Below, in pieces: positions 12,100 to 24,476 of a DNA stretch of 64,000 bases. The notes beneath the pieces are model-generated. The model saw only the letters and a list, made by a program, of their open reading frames with translations, searched no databases and was not told the DNA's origin. The translations under genes were made by a program, and so were the position numbers. Source of the DNA: Cyathus striatus (lineage: Eukaryota > Basidiomycota > Agaricomycetes > Agaricales > Nidulariaceae); contig JAOVFP010000002.1 of the NCBI GenBank assembly GCA_025738555.1, forward strand, positions 2,232,001 to 2,296,000, in the 5' to 3' direction. Every line of letters begins with the position of its first letter. Position 1 is the first letter of the stretch.

Positions 12100-13849
12100 A
12101 AATGAAACTGGTACTTGCATAGTATTTTGTTCTATGTTAGCTACAATTACATTTGAGATAACAAGTGGAGGTCCTACTGCAGAATTTCTAGGCCTCCTCA
12201 CATAAAACCCATTTCTTCAACTTCTTTGTAGGCTTTAATTTTTTTGTCGCCTTTGTCCATGTTTGCGAATACTGCTCAGATGTATTTGCTAGCATCTGAT
12301 CCTTTCATGAATTTCAGGGGTTGATTCAAATTTTGATATCCCCTGTTCTGGTTCATGTTTGAGCCGGAGCTCTGGTTCTTGTTGGAATTTCCCTGTCATT
12401 TCTCTGGGCAATCCCTGGACATGTGTCCCTTGCTTCGGCATCGGAAGCATCACCCTTCTTTCATCAGCTGTGTTCTTTCTTCTAAAGTGAGTTGATTAAT
12501 ATCAACTTCCATTCGATCTATGTCCATTGTGTATGGGTCATGTTGGGGTCATTGTTGGGGTCGACAGAGGATGGTTCTTCTTCCTTCTCTATTTTGGTCA
12601 TAATGTACCCCTTCTCAGTAGTTTTGATCAAATCTTCGTGCATCTTCTTTCCAGCCATCAAGAGTGGTTGGAACTATCTTCTGTCTGTAGACTTGCTTCC
12701 TAAGTGGTTTGTTTAAACCTTGTTTGAAGTAATCTGTGAGGGTGTGGTCATCATTTTGTTCTGAAAGTTCTTTAAGAATCTCAAATTCTGTGATATATTC
12801 ATTGGCAGATCATTTTCCTTGTTCGAGTTTTTGGAGTTTGAACCATGCTTCGTCTTTGGCATCAACTGGGTCGAAGTTTTCCAAAAAAGATTTCTTGAAA
12901 CTTCCCCAGCTTTCTATTTGTGGGGTTCCGGTGTTATTGTTGAAGTATTGATTATACTTCATCTGTTTCCATGCTCCTGCAGTTTCTTCTTCGATGTAGG
13001 AAAGTGCGAATGACACTCTAGCCTTGTCTGTTTTGTATACTCCATCATTGATGTAGAGATAGAGTTTGACACTTCTGATTCAGTCTTTGGATTTTTGTTT
13101 GTTGCCATTAAACTTAAATGGTGGGTTAAGTTTAAGTTCTTTTGTGTTTTCTGCATCATTGGGGTTTGTGTTTTGTCTGAAGTTTCCTGGGTTTCCTCCT
13201 GGTATTCCACCTCCTCCTCCACCAGATCCACTAGGAAATCCAGGTGGTGGTCCATTAAATCCTCCCGGGGGGCCACTTGGTCCTTCTCCAGAGTCTGAGT
13301 TCAATCATTTCTTTCCTTCTATTCTAGCAGCTTTCATGGCTTCTAGAAGTTCTTCTTCGGCAGAGTTTCATGGTGCATATATGTATGACCTAGTTTGATC
13401 TTCCATGACAATGGTTGCCATTTTTTCTGATGCTGTTTCATATATTTCAGTTTTGGTGTTTCCACTACTGGGTGTTTTTCTTGGTAATGAGAGTATTTGT
13501 TTAAATAACTCTTGTGCTGCTGGAGATATTATTTGTTCGGTTAAGGCAGGGTTCATTTGCATTGGTGTTGGTTCTTCTGACGTGATAGTCAATAGGGTGA
13601 TTAATGGTAAAGGTGCTATTGGTCAGTTTAATAGCATCTGTCTTCGTTGTATGTCTGTGATTCTTTGTCTGGTTGGTTGTTCAGTGATGTTTGCAAACAG
13701 GAATAAACTTCCTCCTTCTGGTGGCGATACAACAGTCTGTTGTTCCCTTTGTTCTTCTTTGTCTGTGTCACTGTCAAGCCCTTTGGGGGCTTTCCACCTT
13801 CCGTAAGACATTGTGTGTTTCGGCGTGCTGCACTAGACAGTGCAAGCAT
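12100..13849 (-). pseudogene. gag: G1 gag (capsid/nucleocapsid region)
   Basis: Minus-strand frames at 13016-12810, 13304-13080 and 13592-13368, plus an N-terminal piece beginning MSYGRWKAPKGLDSDTDKEE at 13811. The middle is Gly/Pro-rich (PPGFPSGSGGGGGGIPGG). A capsid-like segment (FNNNTGTPQIESWGSFKKSF) follows, and a CCHC zinc knuckle is recognisable near 12400-12460 in broken frame. It packages element RNA. Frames are fragmented by TGA stops. Confidence 0.65.
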
Positions 13850-13867
13850 TTGGCAAGCTTCAGCTTT

Positions 13868-14400
13868 TGTTATGATTTAGTTGACTGAAGTCTCATAAAT
13901 TGTACAAGTCCAAAGGTCACATGATCTAACTGATCCGGAGAATGAGTTAAATCAGTTTTGAAGTAGTTCTCATTACAAGACAAGAGACTTTAAGTTGAAA
14001 ACTTAGAGTATCAAAGTCAAGTAAGAATCAAGTAGTATTTCTTTAAGCTGAAGCTTGGGTTCTACAGCCCAAGTTCCTACTGTTTAAATACAAACTGGTT
14101 TGTACTAATAATAGGTAAAGTATAAGTCAAAGAAAGTATGTAAATGCTGCACATTAATAAGGCATGGTAAAGAAGTGTGAAAATAAAGTTAAGTATAGTA
14201 CAATGACTCAATAAGAGTCATAATGAATTCAAAGTATGAGAAAAGTAAGTATAAATAAGTAATGACTTACACATAGTCATTATGAGTCAAAAGTATAAAT
14301 AAAGCTGTGTAAAAGTAAAGATGTTTGGCATCAATGGTTGTGGCAAACATGTCAAAATAAACTAATTGTAAATAGAAGAAAATAAAGAAAAACCATAACA
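13868..14400 (-). repeat. G1 5' LTR (right on plus strand)
   Basis: 533 bp, ending AACCATAACA at 14400; same length as the partner at 6815-7347. Its last 6 bp plus the first GG of the flank became the 8-bp target of the next element. Confidence 0.9.
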
Positions 14401-14402
14401 GG

Positions 14403-15635
14403 TAGTGCTGCCAGAATTAGGTTTTGTGAACTTCACACAACCTATTTCACATGGTTAATTAGCCAGCTAATTAGCAGGTGCTCTGAGCAGGCTAGAAATG
14501 ATATGTGAAATAGCACTGATTAGCTAACACAGATATTAAATTATTTCTAAAACTAATGATAGCTGACTACTATTACAACAGTATCTAAGCAATGTTGTTG
14601 ACCAATGAGCAAGCTCCAGTATAGTACATAGTCATTAGTGAGTAGTAAGCAAGCCTGTAGCATCACCATTTGTTGGTTGTTGCATGCATATTGTGTGATA
14701 ATCAGCTCAATATAAGATATTTATCTGCCAATTATCAGATAGTTGGACTCCTTTGGACTCTAGAGCACCTCTTTTTCACCTGTGCTTGCTGTTCAGACAT
14801 CTGCTGTTGAAAATAAAGCTCTATATTCTTGCTATACTGTATTAATTCAAATAGTTTGGCAGTCATATGTCACCAACCCCCTGATGTGCTGAAATTTGGT
14901 GCTTGTCATGTGTCATAAAGGCAACTGATGAAAGGTTTAGCAGCCAGGAATTTAAAAAAATTTCCAACCTGAGATCAATCCAGCGATTTCACAGATTTTT
15001 CCTCTACATTTACGATTCTGAGCATGTTTAGATGCATTTAAAGCTAAGCTATTGAATAATTAACATTTCTTTACTAAAATTCTATGAGATGTAACACACA
15101 CATTGACATATATGCCGAAAATTTTCGTGTGTCACACTGTATGCCCCAGGTTGACACAAGGTCGACTTGGTTGGGCCTGTCATGCACTTTGAGGGATGCC
15201 AAATCATTTGAATTGATACAGTATTCATTAAATACCATAACCACACTTTGAGCATACCCTAAAACACTTCCTCTATCTTTCCCAGTGTTTGATGAAGACT
15301 GCAGTGTTGTTAGACTTTTGAGCTTCAGTATTGACACTAAATGGGCTAATGAAGAAGGTGATGAAGCAGCAGTGAACAGGGAATGACTAATTAATGTCAT
15401 ATATGGTGGGGTACAGACTGGAAGCTAGGAAGAAATTGAGCAGTAGGAGAAAGGCTGGGGGGAGTGAGGAGTGAGTGCAGAGGGAACAAGGATTGAGTAT
15501 ATATGTTGATTAGCATGCGAAATAGCAACAGATTTGCTAATTAGCACTGATTCACTGTGCAAATTAGGCTGAGAAAGGGCCTACCCTTATTCACATATGC
15601 TAACTAGACTGTGAGATCTAATTCAGGCAGCACTA
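14403..15635. mobile_element. Non-autonomous 8-bp-TSD DNA transposon (hAT-like), 1233 bp
   Basis: Terminal inverted repeats TAGTGCTGCCAGAATTAG (left) and, read inward from the right, TAGTGCTGCCTGAATTAG. Flanked by ATAACAGG at 14395-14402 and 15636-15643, a perfect 8-bp duplication. The target straddles the G1 LTR end (ATAACA) and the G0 flank (GG), so this element is younger than G1. I see no transposase; the minus-strand frame 15400-15074 has no recognised domain. An internal AATAAAGCTCTATATTC block near 14810 resembles an LTR or polyadenylation region. Confidence 0.85.
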
Positions 15636-15646
15636 ATAACAGGTTC

Positions 15647-16279
15647 ATCCAGGGGACATTGGTCAACACCAGGGAGGGACAGAGGAAGTCTCTAGCCCGT
15701 TCTCAAAGCCTCCCACCATAACAGTGGTTGAGAAAGATATAATTGCTCCACCTATGTTCAGTGTAGATAACATAAACCTAGCAGTTAAATGGGGTCTCTT
15801 AGATGAGCATGGTCTGAGCTCGAGCTTAGGAACTCGTGTTACAAGGAGTTCACGTTCGAAATCTACAGGTATTATGAGTAACACAGCAAAACTCAAGAAC
15901 ACACTGGTAGCTATTAACCCTGTCTCTTACTCCGACATAACACAAGTACCCAGCCAAGACACCATAGTCATAGTCAGTACAGACACAAGTAACATGCCTG
16001 TAAAAGATATCAATAAAACTAGTCTTGTCGATAAGAATGGCATGGTCAAAATAGAGATAGTTGATGAATATATTGAATCTGCAAAATTCATTAAACCAAA
16101 GAAAACTATCAAAGCATTAAAAATCACTCATAAAAGTGTTGGAAAGTATACCTCGGTACTTCCCACAAGAATTTGGCAATGTCAAAGATGAACAAAAGCT
16201 AAATGAGTTAAATGTTATTGAACAATCCGCAGACTGGATTAAGGAGTTCCTTGGACACTCACCAAACTCCCCCTTTGAC
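15647..16279 (+). pseudogene. gag: Ty3/Gypsy G0 gag, second piece
   Basis: Continues the frame begun at 6712 once 6815-15646 is removed, passing through VEKDIIAPPMFSVDNINLAV. It stays open to about 16160, where a frameshift moves it into a frame reading KDEQKLNELNVIEQS up to the next insertion at 16280. No zinc knuckle is reached before the break. Together with the 19.2-20.35 and 26.8-27.37 kb pieces it is one plus-strand element. Confidence 0.6.
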
Positions 16280-16504
16280 CAGTAATTTACACTCCCCCAA
16301 GAGGTCTGTACAGATCTGTATGGATCCGCACAGATCTATACGGAATCCGCACGGAATCCGAAAATTCCGTACGGATCTGTGCGGATTCCGTGCAGATCTG
16401 TACAGATCTGTACAGACCTGTATAGATACCATACAGAATTTATATAGTGGCTATTATTATTATTAGAGGTGAATATTCTATATGGATTCTATGTGGATTC
16501 ATGC

Positions 16505-17087
16505 ATTGCTGCCTTGTCACAGGTGTCAAGTGTGACACTACATGAAATCTGTGATACACTCAATATATAGTATCATGCTCAATGCATAGTGTCATGCTTA
16601 ATGTATAGTATCACACTCAATGCATAGTGTCACACTCAACACTTAGTGTCACACTCAACACTTAGTGTCACACTCAACACTTAGTATCACACATAACATG
16701 TAGTGTCACACTCAACACTTAGTGTCACACTCAACCCTCAGTGTCACACTCAATGCTTAGTATCACGCTCAACCCTTAGTGTCACGCTTAACCCTTAGTG
16801 TCACACTCAACACTTAGTGTCACACTCAACCCCTAGTGTCACACTCAATACTTATTATCACACTTAACATGTAGTGTCACACTCAACCCTTAGAGTCACA
16901 CTCAACCCATAGTGTCACACTCAATGCTTAGTGTCACACTCAACCCATAGTGTCACACTCAACACTTAGTATCATGCTTAACCCTTAGTGTCACACTTAA
17001 CCCTTAGTATCACACTCAACACTTAATGTCACAATCAATGTATAGTGTCACACTTAACCCTTAGTGTCACGCTTAATGGAGAGTGTC
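16505..17087. repeat. 19-bp minisatellite, array of element X
   Basis: About 30 units of the GTGTCACACTCAACACTTA type (complement of GTGACACTAAGTGTTGAGT), with CACGC/CACAC/CATGC variants. Confidence 0.85.
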
Positions 17088-17575
17088 GAGCTCTTTACAC
17101 TTAGCCAGGTGTTCTGTACAGATTACATGCGGAATCCGTACGGAATTTTCGGAATCTGTGCGGAATCTGTACAAATTTTTTTCTTTTTGGCAGAGGTTTT
17201 TTTGGGTCTGTACAGATTCTGCACAGATTCCGCAGAATTCCGCATTACAGACCTGAAAAATTCTGTACAGAATCTTATTATACATATTTCCTTATAGAAA
17301 ATTAGAATAGAAAATTGTGTGATACTAAGCACTAAGTGTGACACTCTCAGTAATTTACACTCCCCCAAGAGGTCTGTACAGATCTGTATGGATCCGTGCG
17401 GATTCCGCGCAGATCCGTACAGATCCGTACAGACCTGTATAGATACCATACAGAATTTATATAGTGGCTATTATTATTATTAGAGGTGAATATTCTATAT
17501 GGATTCCATACATATTCTGCATGGATTCTGTTTGGATTCATGCATTGCTGCCTTGTCACAGGTGTCAAGTGTGAC

Positions 17576-18905
17576 ACTACATGAAATCTGTGATACATTC
17601 AATATATAGTATCATGCTCAATGCATAGTGTCATGCTTAATGTATAGTATCACACTCAATGCATAGTGTCACACTCAACACTTAGTATCACACTTAATGT
17701 ATAGTTTCATGTTTAATGCATAGTGTCACACTCAACACTTAGTATCACACTTAATGTATAGTGTCATGCTTAATGCAGAGTGTCACACTCAACACTTCAT
17801 GTCACACTCAACACTTTATGTCACACTCAACACTTCGTGTCACACTCAACACTTAGTGTCACACTCAACTCTTAGTGTCACACTTAACCCTTAGTGTCAT
17901 GCTTAATGCTTAGTGTCACGCTTAACCCTTAGTGTCACACTCAACCCTTAGTGTCACACTCAACCCTTAGTGTCACACTCAATCCTTAGTGTCACACTCA
18001 ACCCTTAGTGTCACACTCAACCCTTAGTATCACACTCAACCCTTAGTGTCACGCTTAACCCTTAGTGTCACACTCAACCCTTAGTATCACACTCAACTCA
18101 TAGTGTCACACTCAATCCCTAGTGTCACACTCAGTGCTTAGTGTCACACTCAACCCATAGTGTCACACTCAACCCTCAGTGTCACACTCAACCCATGTGT
18201 CACACTCAATGCTTAGTGTCACACTTAACCCTTAGTGTCACGCTTAATGCAGAGTGTCACACTCAACCCCTAGTGTCACACTCAACCCCTAGTGTCACAC
18301 TTAACCCCTAGTGTCACACTCAGTGCTTAGTGTCACACTCAACCCCTAGTGTCACACTCAACCCCTAGTGTCACACTCAGTGCTTAGTGTCACACTCAAC
18401 ACTTAGTATCACACTTAACATGTAGTGTCACACTCAACCCTCAGTGTCACACTCAACCCTCAGTGTCACACTCAACCCATAGTGTCACACTCAACCCATA
18501 GTGTCACACTCAATGCTTAGTGTCACGCTCAACCCTTATTGTCACGCTTAACCCTTAGTGTCACACTCAACACTTAGTGTCACACTCAACCCCTAGTGTC
18601 ACACTCAGTGCTTAGTGTCACACTCAACACTTAGTATCACACTTAACATGTAGTGTCACACTCAACACTTAGTGTCACACTCAACCCTCAGTGTCACACT
18701 CAACCCATAGTGTCACACTCAATGCTTAGTGTCACGCTCAACCCTTAGTATCACACTTAACATGTAGTGTCACACTCAACCCATAGTGTCACACTCAACA
18801 CTTAGTATCATGCTTAACCCTTAGTGTCACACTTAACCCTTAGTATCACACTCAACACTTAATGTCACAATCAATGTATAGTGTCACACTTAGTGCTTAG
18901 TATCA
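17576..18905. repeat. 19-bp minisatellite, array of element Z
   Basis: About 70 contiguous 19-bp units without spacers. Variants differ at unit positions 10-13 (ACTT, CCTT, CCAT, GCTT, CCCC). It ends in a unique tail TATCACACAATTTTCTATTC before the B terminus. Confidence 0.85.
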
Positions 18906-19191
18906 CACAATTTTCTATTCTAATTTTCTATAAGGAAATAAGTATAATAAAATGCATTACAGACCTGAAAAATTCTGTACAGATTCTGTACAGAATCTGT
19001 ACAGAATTTTTCAGGTCTGTAATGCGGAATTCTGTGCAGAATCTGTGCAGAATCTGTACAGACCCAAAATAACCTCTGCCAAAAAGAAAAAAATCTGTAC
19101 AGATTCCGCCCAGATTCCGAAAATTCCGTATGGATTCCGCACAGATTCCGCGTGGATCTGTACAGAACACCTGGCTAAGTGTAAAGAGCTC

Positions 19192-20350
19192 GGAAAAGGT
19201 GGAGTAAGGCATAGGAGTCCGGAGGTAGGTGACATGGGATATGACAAAGTTATGACAAGCTGTTCACATGATACAGTAACAGGTCTTGGCGCTATGATTT
19301 GATCAATTTTGAACTCCCCTAATAGCAGATCAGCTATCACTTGAGACTGAGAAATTGGCAAAACCTATTACAGTACAACTAGCTGTACATGGTTCTTGAT
19401 CAACAATCAATGTTTCTACATCAGTCAAATTTCAGTATCAAGAAATAAACTGTGATAAAAGATTTGATGTGGATAACCTAGACAACTATGACCTAATATT
19501 GGGGACACCATTCATATTCCAACACAAGGTTGTACTGAGCATGAATCCTACACACATAGTCATTGGATCAAAAGAACCACTAGAAATTAAAGGGGATAAA
19601 GTTAGCACAATAAACTCTGCAGCAGCAGATTTGTTTGCAACAGACCTGGAACAACTTCAGAAGGAACTACAAGCTGAAGCCATAGATCTATGCCCTGATA
19701 CATTGAAAACAGATCTTCCTCCATTCCGGGCTATAAATCACACCATACCTTTGATAGATGAGAACAAAGTCTATAAATATCATCTGGCCAGATGTTCAGA
19801 AGCTCTATAGCCCTTATGGCGAGAAAAGTGCGATGCTTACCTCAAATCAGGGAGGTGGCAGGTAGCAACTGGAGCAGCATCATCACCCATGTTAATTTTG
19901 CCCAAGAAATCGAAGGATGACACAATGCTAAAAATATGGACAGTGTTAGATAAATGTGAACAGAATAAGAACACACATAAACTTGCAGCACTGTTACCAG
20001 ACATAAACTCAATCCTGTGTAACATAGTCAGATATAAGTATTGGACATTGGTAGATCGGAAGGATGCTTATGAACAAATAAGAGTACAGGAGGATCACAT
20101 ACCTTGCACCTTATTCACAACACCTGATGGCACAATGGTAAGCCTTGTGATGCAACAGGGAGACAGCAACACAGGAGCAACATACCAAATGTTGATGAAC
20201 CATATCTTCACTTCATATATTGGAGTATTTTTGGATGTCTATCTTGATGACATTGTCATTTATTCCAACAGTGTAAAAGAACACCTGCAACACGTCAGAA
20301 CTGTGTTCAACATTGTTAGTGACAGACGAGCAAAATACTTGAAGCCAAAC
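19192..20350 (+). pseudogene. pol: Ty3/Gypsy G0 protease and reverse transcriptase, first part
   Basis: Degenerate aspartic-protease remnants (ADQLSLETEKLAKPITVQLA, then NLDNYDLILGTPFIF) are followed by RT fingers and palm: SPMLILPKKSK, WTLVDRKDAYEQIR, and the catalytic VYLDDIVIY (YxDD class, here YLDD) near 20240. A TGA at 19397-19399 occupies an Arg-like position and another stop lies at 19808. The frame reaches 20350, where G2 inserted; the target copy CAAAC is 20346-20350. Removing 20351-26793 continues the frame into the next piece. Confidence 0.75.
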
Positions 20351-20688
20351 TTAAACACTCGAACGTGAGAAAGAAGTGAGTCTTTATTACTAGTCTGGAA
20401 TAAACTAGCACAAGAATAATGACTACTAACTAAGAAAGGCCATATTTATAGAAGATATCCATGAGGGAATCACATGTAAGTAACTTACACTACAACACAT
20501 GTCTACTGTGCTTCTACATTAAAAACTCATGTTATATGTATGGCCAAGCTGTGCAACTGTGCCCACAGTGATGATGAGTAATGTATGTTGATACACATGT
20601 TGTCCGCATTGTAGGTCATGTGACTAATCACATGACATAGATAAGACAAGATTAGATAAAAGATTAGATAAATAATTAAATCCTAACA
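20351..20688 (-). repeat. G2 3' LTR (full length, 338 bp)
   Basis: Shares about 197 bp (20492-20688) with the right LTR. The outer 141 bp (20351-20491, beginning TTAAACACTCG) are absent from the right copy. Confidence 0.8.
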
Positions 20689-20900
20689 TTACCCCCCCTT
20701 TAAGAGTCATGTCTTCATGACATTTCAATAGAATCTTCTGTTTGATGAGGTCATTCGTGAATTCGAAGTATAATTCGAGGAATGTAATGACCGAGTATAA
20801 AAACAGCCATACAGAGAATGAAAATGACAATAACGTAAATCAAAAGAGTAATGTTGTTGGAAAGCATGTTGAATGATTAAAGATAATAATAAGTTCTTGT

Positions 20901-22463
20901 TTATATAGTTGGGCATTCCGGATTTTCCTGATGAAATTTATTTAGTAGACTTTTAGATCTGGTTAGTGACGTAATAGGTTCCCATGTGCAATGATCATAA
21001 GAATAGCCTTTCCACTTGATTTTATATAAAATTTTCTTCTGATTTATTTTCCATGCTAAAATTGTTTCTACTTTGTATTGTTCCTGATCGTCGATTACAA
21101 TAGCTGGTGGTGGTTTTGGCTTTTGTTGTGACTTATACTGTGCAGGTACGTATTTTGTAAGTAGTTGCGTGTTAAACACGGGGTGTTTTTGGTTCCAGGT
21201 TTTCGGTAATTGAATCTCATATGAGGCTAATCCAATCTTTTTTATTACTTTAAAAGGTCCATATCATTTATCATCCAATTTTGCAACTGGTCTGTCAGAT
21301 TTAATATTAATTCCTTCTACGTAAACAAAATCACCAGGTTTATGTTCAGGTGATTCATTTCTATTTCTATTGTATCCTCATTTCATTGCTTCGTTCGATA
21401 GAGTAAGAGCTGCCTTAGTGTTTTCTCTGGCTTTTGTTATTGTAGTGATGAATTCTTCTACACCAACAATTCGAGATGTTCCATTGGGTCTGATTCCTCC
21501 GTAGGGATGATGTCCATACATTAAATAAAAAGGGGTATAACCGGTTGCTCTATGTATAGTGTCATTGTAATTGAATTCTGTTACTGCTAATTTATCAGCC
21601 CAATCATCTTGATCGTAATTCACATAAATCCTAAGATATTGTTCTATCTCTTGATTTACACATTCTACTTGTCCGTTTGTCTGTGGTCTATATGCAGTCG
21701 ATAGGTTCATTTTAACACCTAATCATTTTGTGAATTCTTTTGTGAAATGAGATGCAAATTGTGATCCTCTGTCACTAATGATTCATTGAGGCATTCCAAA
21801 GTTTTTAAATACTTTTTCTAAATATAGTTCAGCAACTCCTGGACTATCGATTTCCTTATTGCATGGAATGAAGGCCGCCATTTTAGTGAATCAATCTACT
21901 ACTACCATCAGGAAGTCAAATCCTCAGGAATATGGAAGTGGTCCGACAAAGTCAATTGATATGGTATGCCAAGGTCCTTTGGGGATACTTTTAGGGTTTA
22001 GTAATCCAATTGGTTTTGATCGATAAATATTTGTCCTTTGACATGCTTCACATCCAGATATGTATTTGATTATGTCTGATCGTATTCTAGGCCACCAATA
22101 ATTTCTCGTGATCAATTCCTGAGTTTTGTATTCCCCATGATGTCCTGATATTGCTGAATCATGGCATAGTCTAATTATATATTCCCTTAATTTAGCATTT
22201 TTGGGAATATAAACTCGATCCTTCCATGTAATTATTCCTTCTGGAGATTCAACTCAATCTTTCGATTTTAGGTTAAGCATCTTAATAACCTCTTTATCTC
22301 GATTCCTTCTAGATTTTCGAACTTGTTCCATGATATCTTTGTCTTCACTGTGAACTTCATAAGTTTGTCTGAAATGTTCCAGTTTAAGAAGAATAATATC
22401 TTCATTATCATGTTCTCCTTGTTCATGTCCTGCTCTTCGGGATAATAAATCTGCCTTGGTCAT
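20901..22463 (-). pseudogene. pol: G2 integrase with C-terminal chromodomain
   Basis: Zinc-binding and core blocks WWPRIRSDIIKYISGCEACQ, ISIDFVGPLPYS, ISDRGSQF and YRPQTNGQVECVNQEIEQYL (complete catalytic-core layout), then a GPF/Y-like module (YGPFKVIKKIG) and a chromodomain (LYKIKWKGYSYDHCTWEP). In-frame stops are TGA at the residue before GFDFLMVVV, between VVD and FTKMA, before IISDRGS, before LGVKMN, before GYNRNR and before YGPF. Most are positions where Arg is conserved. The chromodomain suggests targeting to heterochromatin. Confidence 0.85.
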
Positions 22464-22640
22464 CTGATTTCTGGGTTTGTGATGTAACGTGTAGTGAAAC
22501 TCTGATAATTCAGTTGACCACCTTGCTTGTCTATGATTTAATTTCTGTGGTTTCCTAAAATATTGGAGATTCTTATGATCTGTCCAGATTTCGAATATTT
22601 GTCTAGCTCCTAAAAGGTATTGTCTCCACGTGTCTAATGC

Positions 22641-23978
22641 TCACATTATAGCAAGCATTTCTTTATCGTAGATTTCATAATTCCTCTCAGTTGGACTTAA
22701 GGCATGTGATAAGAATGCAATCGGTTTCCACTTTCCATCAGTTTGTTCTTGGGATAGAATAGCTCTGTTTGCGAAATCAGAAGAGTCAGCTTCAACACAA
22801 TATTTTCCGTCATCGTTTGGCATTGCAAGAATTGGGGCCAAAATGATTTTGTCCTTTAATTCAGAAAATGCTAGGGCTTGATTGAGTTCCCATTTCCATT
22901 TGTTCTTCCCAGTTAATTCATGAAGAGGTTTTGCTATTTTAGCAAATTCTTGAATAAACCTTCAATAGAAATTAATGAATCCTAGAAATTGTTGAAGTTC
23001 CCTCTTATTATTCGGGACTGGCCAGTTGACTATGGCTTTTACTTTCCCAGAATCCATTTGTACAGAATTCTTAGATATGATAAGTCCGAGATATTCAACT
23101 TCCGCTTTTTCGAAAAAACATTTTTCAGGTTTAAGGTATAATTCTTGTTGTTCTAATTTTCTCAGAACTCGTTTAACCATTTTCCTATGTTCTTCCAATG
23201 TTTCAGTAAATATGAGAATATCATCCATATAGATAATAACTGTTCCTTCATTAATTTCTGTCCTAAAGATATCATTCATCATTGTCTGGAAGGTTGCCAG
23301 TGAATTGGTAAGACCAAAGAACATAACTAAGAGTTCGAATAATCCTTGATTTGTTCTGAATGCAGCATACTGTTCGTCACCTTCTTTGATTCGGACATTA
23401 TTATAACCCCATCAGATATCTAGCTTAGTGAAGTATCGTGTCTTTTTAAGCTTATCTACTAGTTCTTGAATTAATGGTAATGGGTATCTATTTTTAACTG
23501 TCATTTCATTTAGTTTTTGATAATCCTGAATTGGTCGTAAAGATCCATCTTTCTTTTTAATAAAAAAGAATGGTGAAGCCCAGGGTGATTTTGAAGGTCT
23601 GATGTGTCCTGAGTTAAGATTCTCATCGAGGAATTCATCTAATTGTTTCTGTTCATCCAGATTTAGTGGATAAATTTTACAATCGAACAATGTAGCTCTG
23701 GGCAATAGTTCTATAGCATGATCCCATGGTCGTCGAGGTGGCAGTTTATCGAATGATTCCTTCGCAAATACTCTTTCGAATTCATGGTAATACATTGGGA
23801 CTGTTTCTTTCCAATGCTTCTTTGGTTTTTGCTGATTTTGAGCTTCAGCAATTTTTGAAGTGGTAGTTTGAAATGCCCTAAGTTCTATTTGTTTGAAAAT
23901 GTTTACGGCAATAATGTGATCATCTGACTCTAGATTTATCTGTTCGTCTAAATCAGATTCATCTTCTTCAGGGTCCAT
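22641..23978 (-). pseudogene. pol: G2 reverse transcriptase and RNase H
   Basis: Contains the RT fingers (DGSLRPIQDYQKLNEMTVK), the palm with intact YMDD (IIYMDDILIF, near 23225), the thumb/connection (VNWPVPNNKRELQQFLGF) and RNase H (YCVEADSSDFANRAILS). The catalytic residues are all there, unlike G1; the reading frame is broken at about 23410 and 22960. The pre-RT acidic linker (PEEDESDLDEQINLESDD) opens the 23978 frame. Confidence 0.85.
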
Positions 23979-24062
23979 AGTATTAATTATTGGAGTACAT
24001 TCAATTGGGCATCATGTGAATTTAATAGTTTCATTCTTCCAATCTATTTCTGGATTGTGAGT

Positions 24063-24476
24063 TCAAAGCCAATCATGTCCTATGAACATGGAAGCTTTTC
24101 CTAAATTAATAACAGCGAGTTGTAATATTTCCACATGTTGTCCAAGTCGTACTCTTAGTTCAACATAATCTGTAATAGATCCATTGCTGTTAAGGGTTCC
24201 ATCTGTGTTATAGACTGGTGTTGGTCTTGGATACTTTTTTGTCATAATTCGATTATCTTCAATGAATCTTCGACTAATACAGGTTCCGGTACTTCCACTG
24301 TCCAATAATGCTTTTAATTCATATGTCCTTTGAGTATCAAGAGTAGTAACCATTAAATCAAGATCTATTTGATTTCCATTTGTTCCTTGGATAAATCTTT
24401 TAGGTCTTTTTAATTCCTCTAGTGCAGGAATTACGTCTGTTGGAATACAAGAGACAACTGTATTCAAATGTCTCAA
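24063..24476 (-). pseudogene. pol: G2 retropepsin protease
   Basis: DSGSTGTCISRRFI carries the D-S-G active site; LDLMVTTLDTQ and VINLGKASMFIGHDWL are the flanking strands typical of Ty3 proteases. The downstream IGHDWL motif is also seen in related elements. It ends with a TGA at its 3' border. Confidence 0.8.

Larger units (their letters stand above)
6815..14400 (-). mobile_element. Ty3/Gypsy chromovirus G1 (7586 bp), inserted into G0 gag
   Basis: Two 533-bp LTRs (6815-7347 and 13868-14400) flank minus-strand gag, protease, RT, RNase H, integrase and chromodomain segments. Target-site duplication GGTTC: left copy 6810-6814; right copy displaced to 15642-15646 because a later element landed on the LTR/flank border. 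Coding segments carry many in-frame TGA codons where Arg is expected. The RT has lost its catalytic palm by an internal deletion, so the element is defective. Confidence 0.9.
16280..19191. mobile_element. Two nested, rearranged KDZ non-autonomous elements (X and Z)
   Basis: The left end is the A terminus CAGTAATTTACACTCCC (16280); the right end is the B terminus CTAAGTGTAAAGAGCTC (19191). Inside, an inverted B terminus starts at 17088 and a second A terminus at 17348. The 8 bp before 17088 (AGAGTGTC, 17080-17087) are the reverse complement of the 8 bp before 17348 (GACACTCT, 17340-17347). The interval 17088-17347 is the reverse complement of the normal tail of the element (compare 46168-46495). 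Explanation: Z inserted into the array of X in opposite orientation, then the inverted B ends recombined. The outer flanks (CCTTTGAC and GGAAAAGG) do not match, and the host gag-protease junction is missing, so a deletion also occurred. Confidence 0.85.

Noticed and set aside
8694..13849. Classical RIP (CpA-targeted) in Gypsy elements
   Set aside because: TAA and TAG stops are nearly absent and CpA is common; the changes are at CpG.
16505..17087. CRISPR-like array of regular short repeats
   Set aside because: The 19-bp units are contiguous without unique spacers, occur in eukaryotic DNA and lie inside transposon ends.
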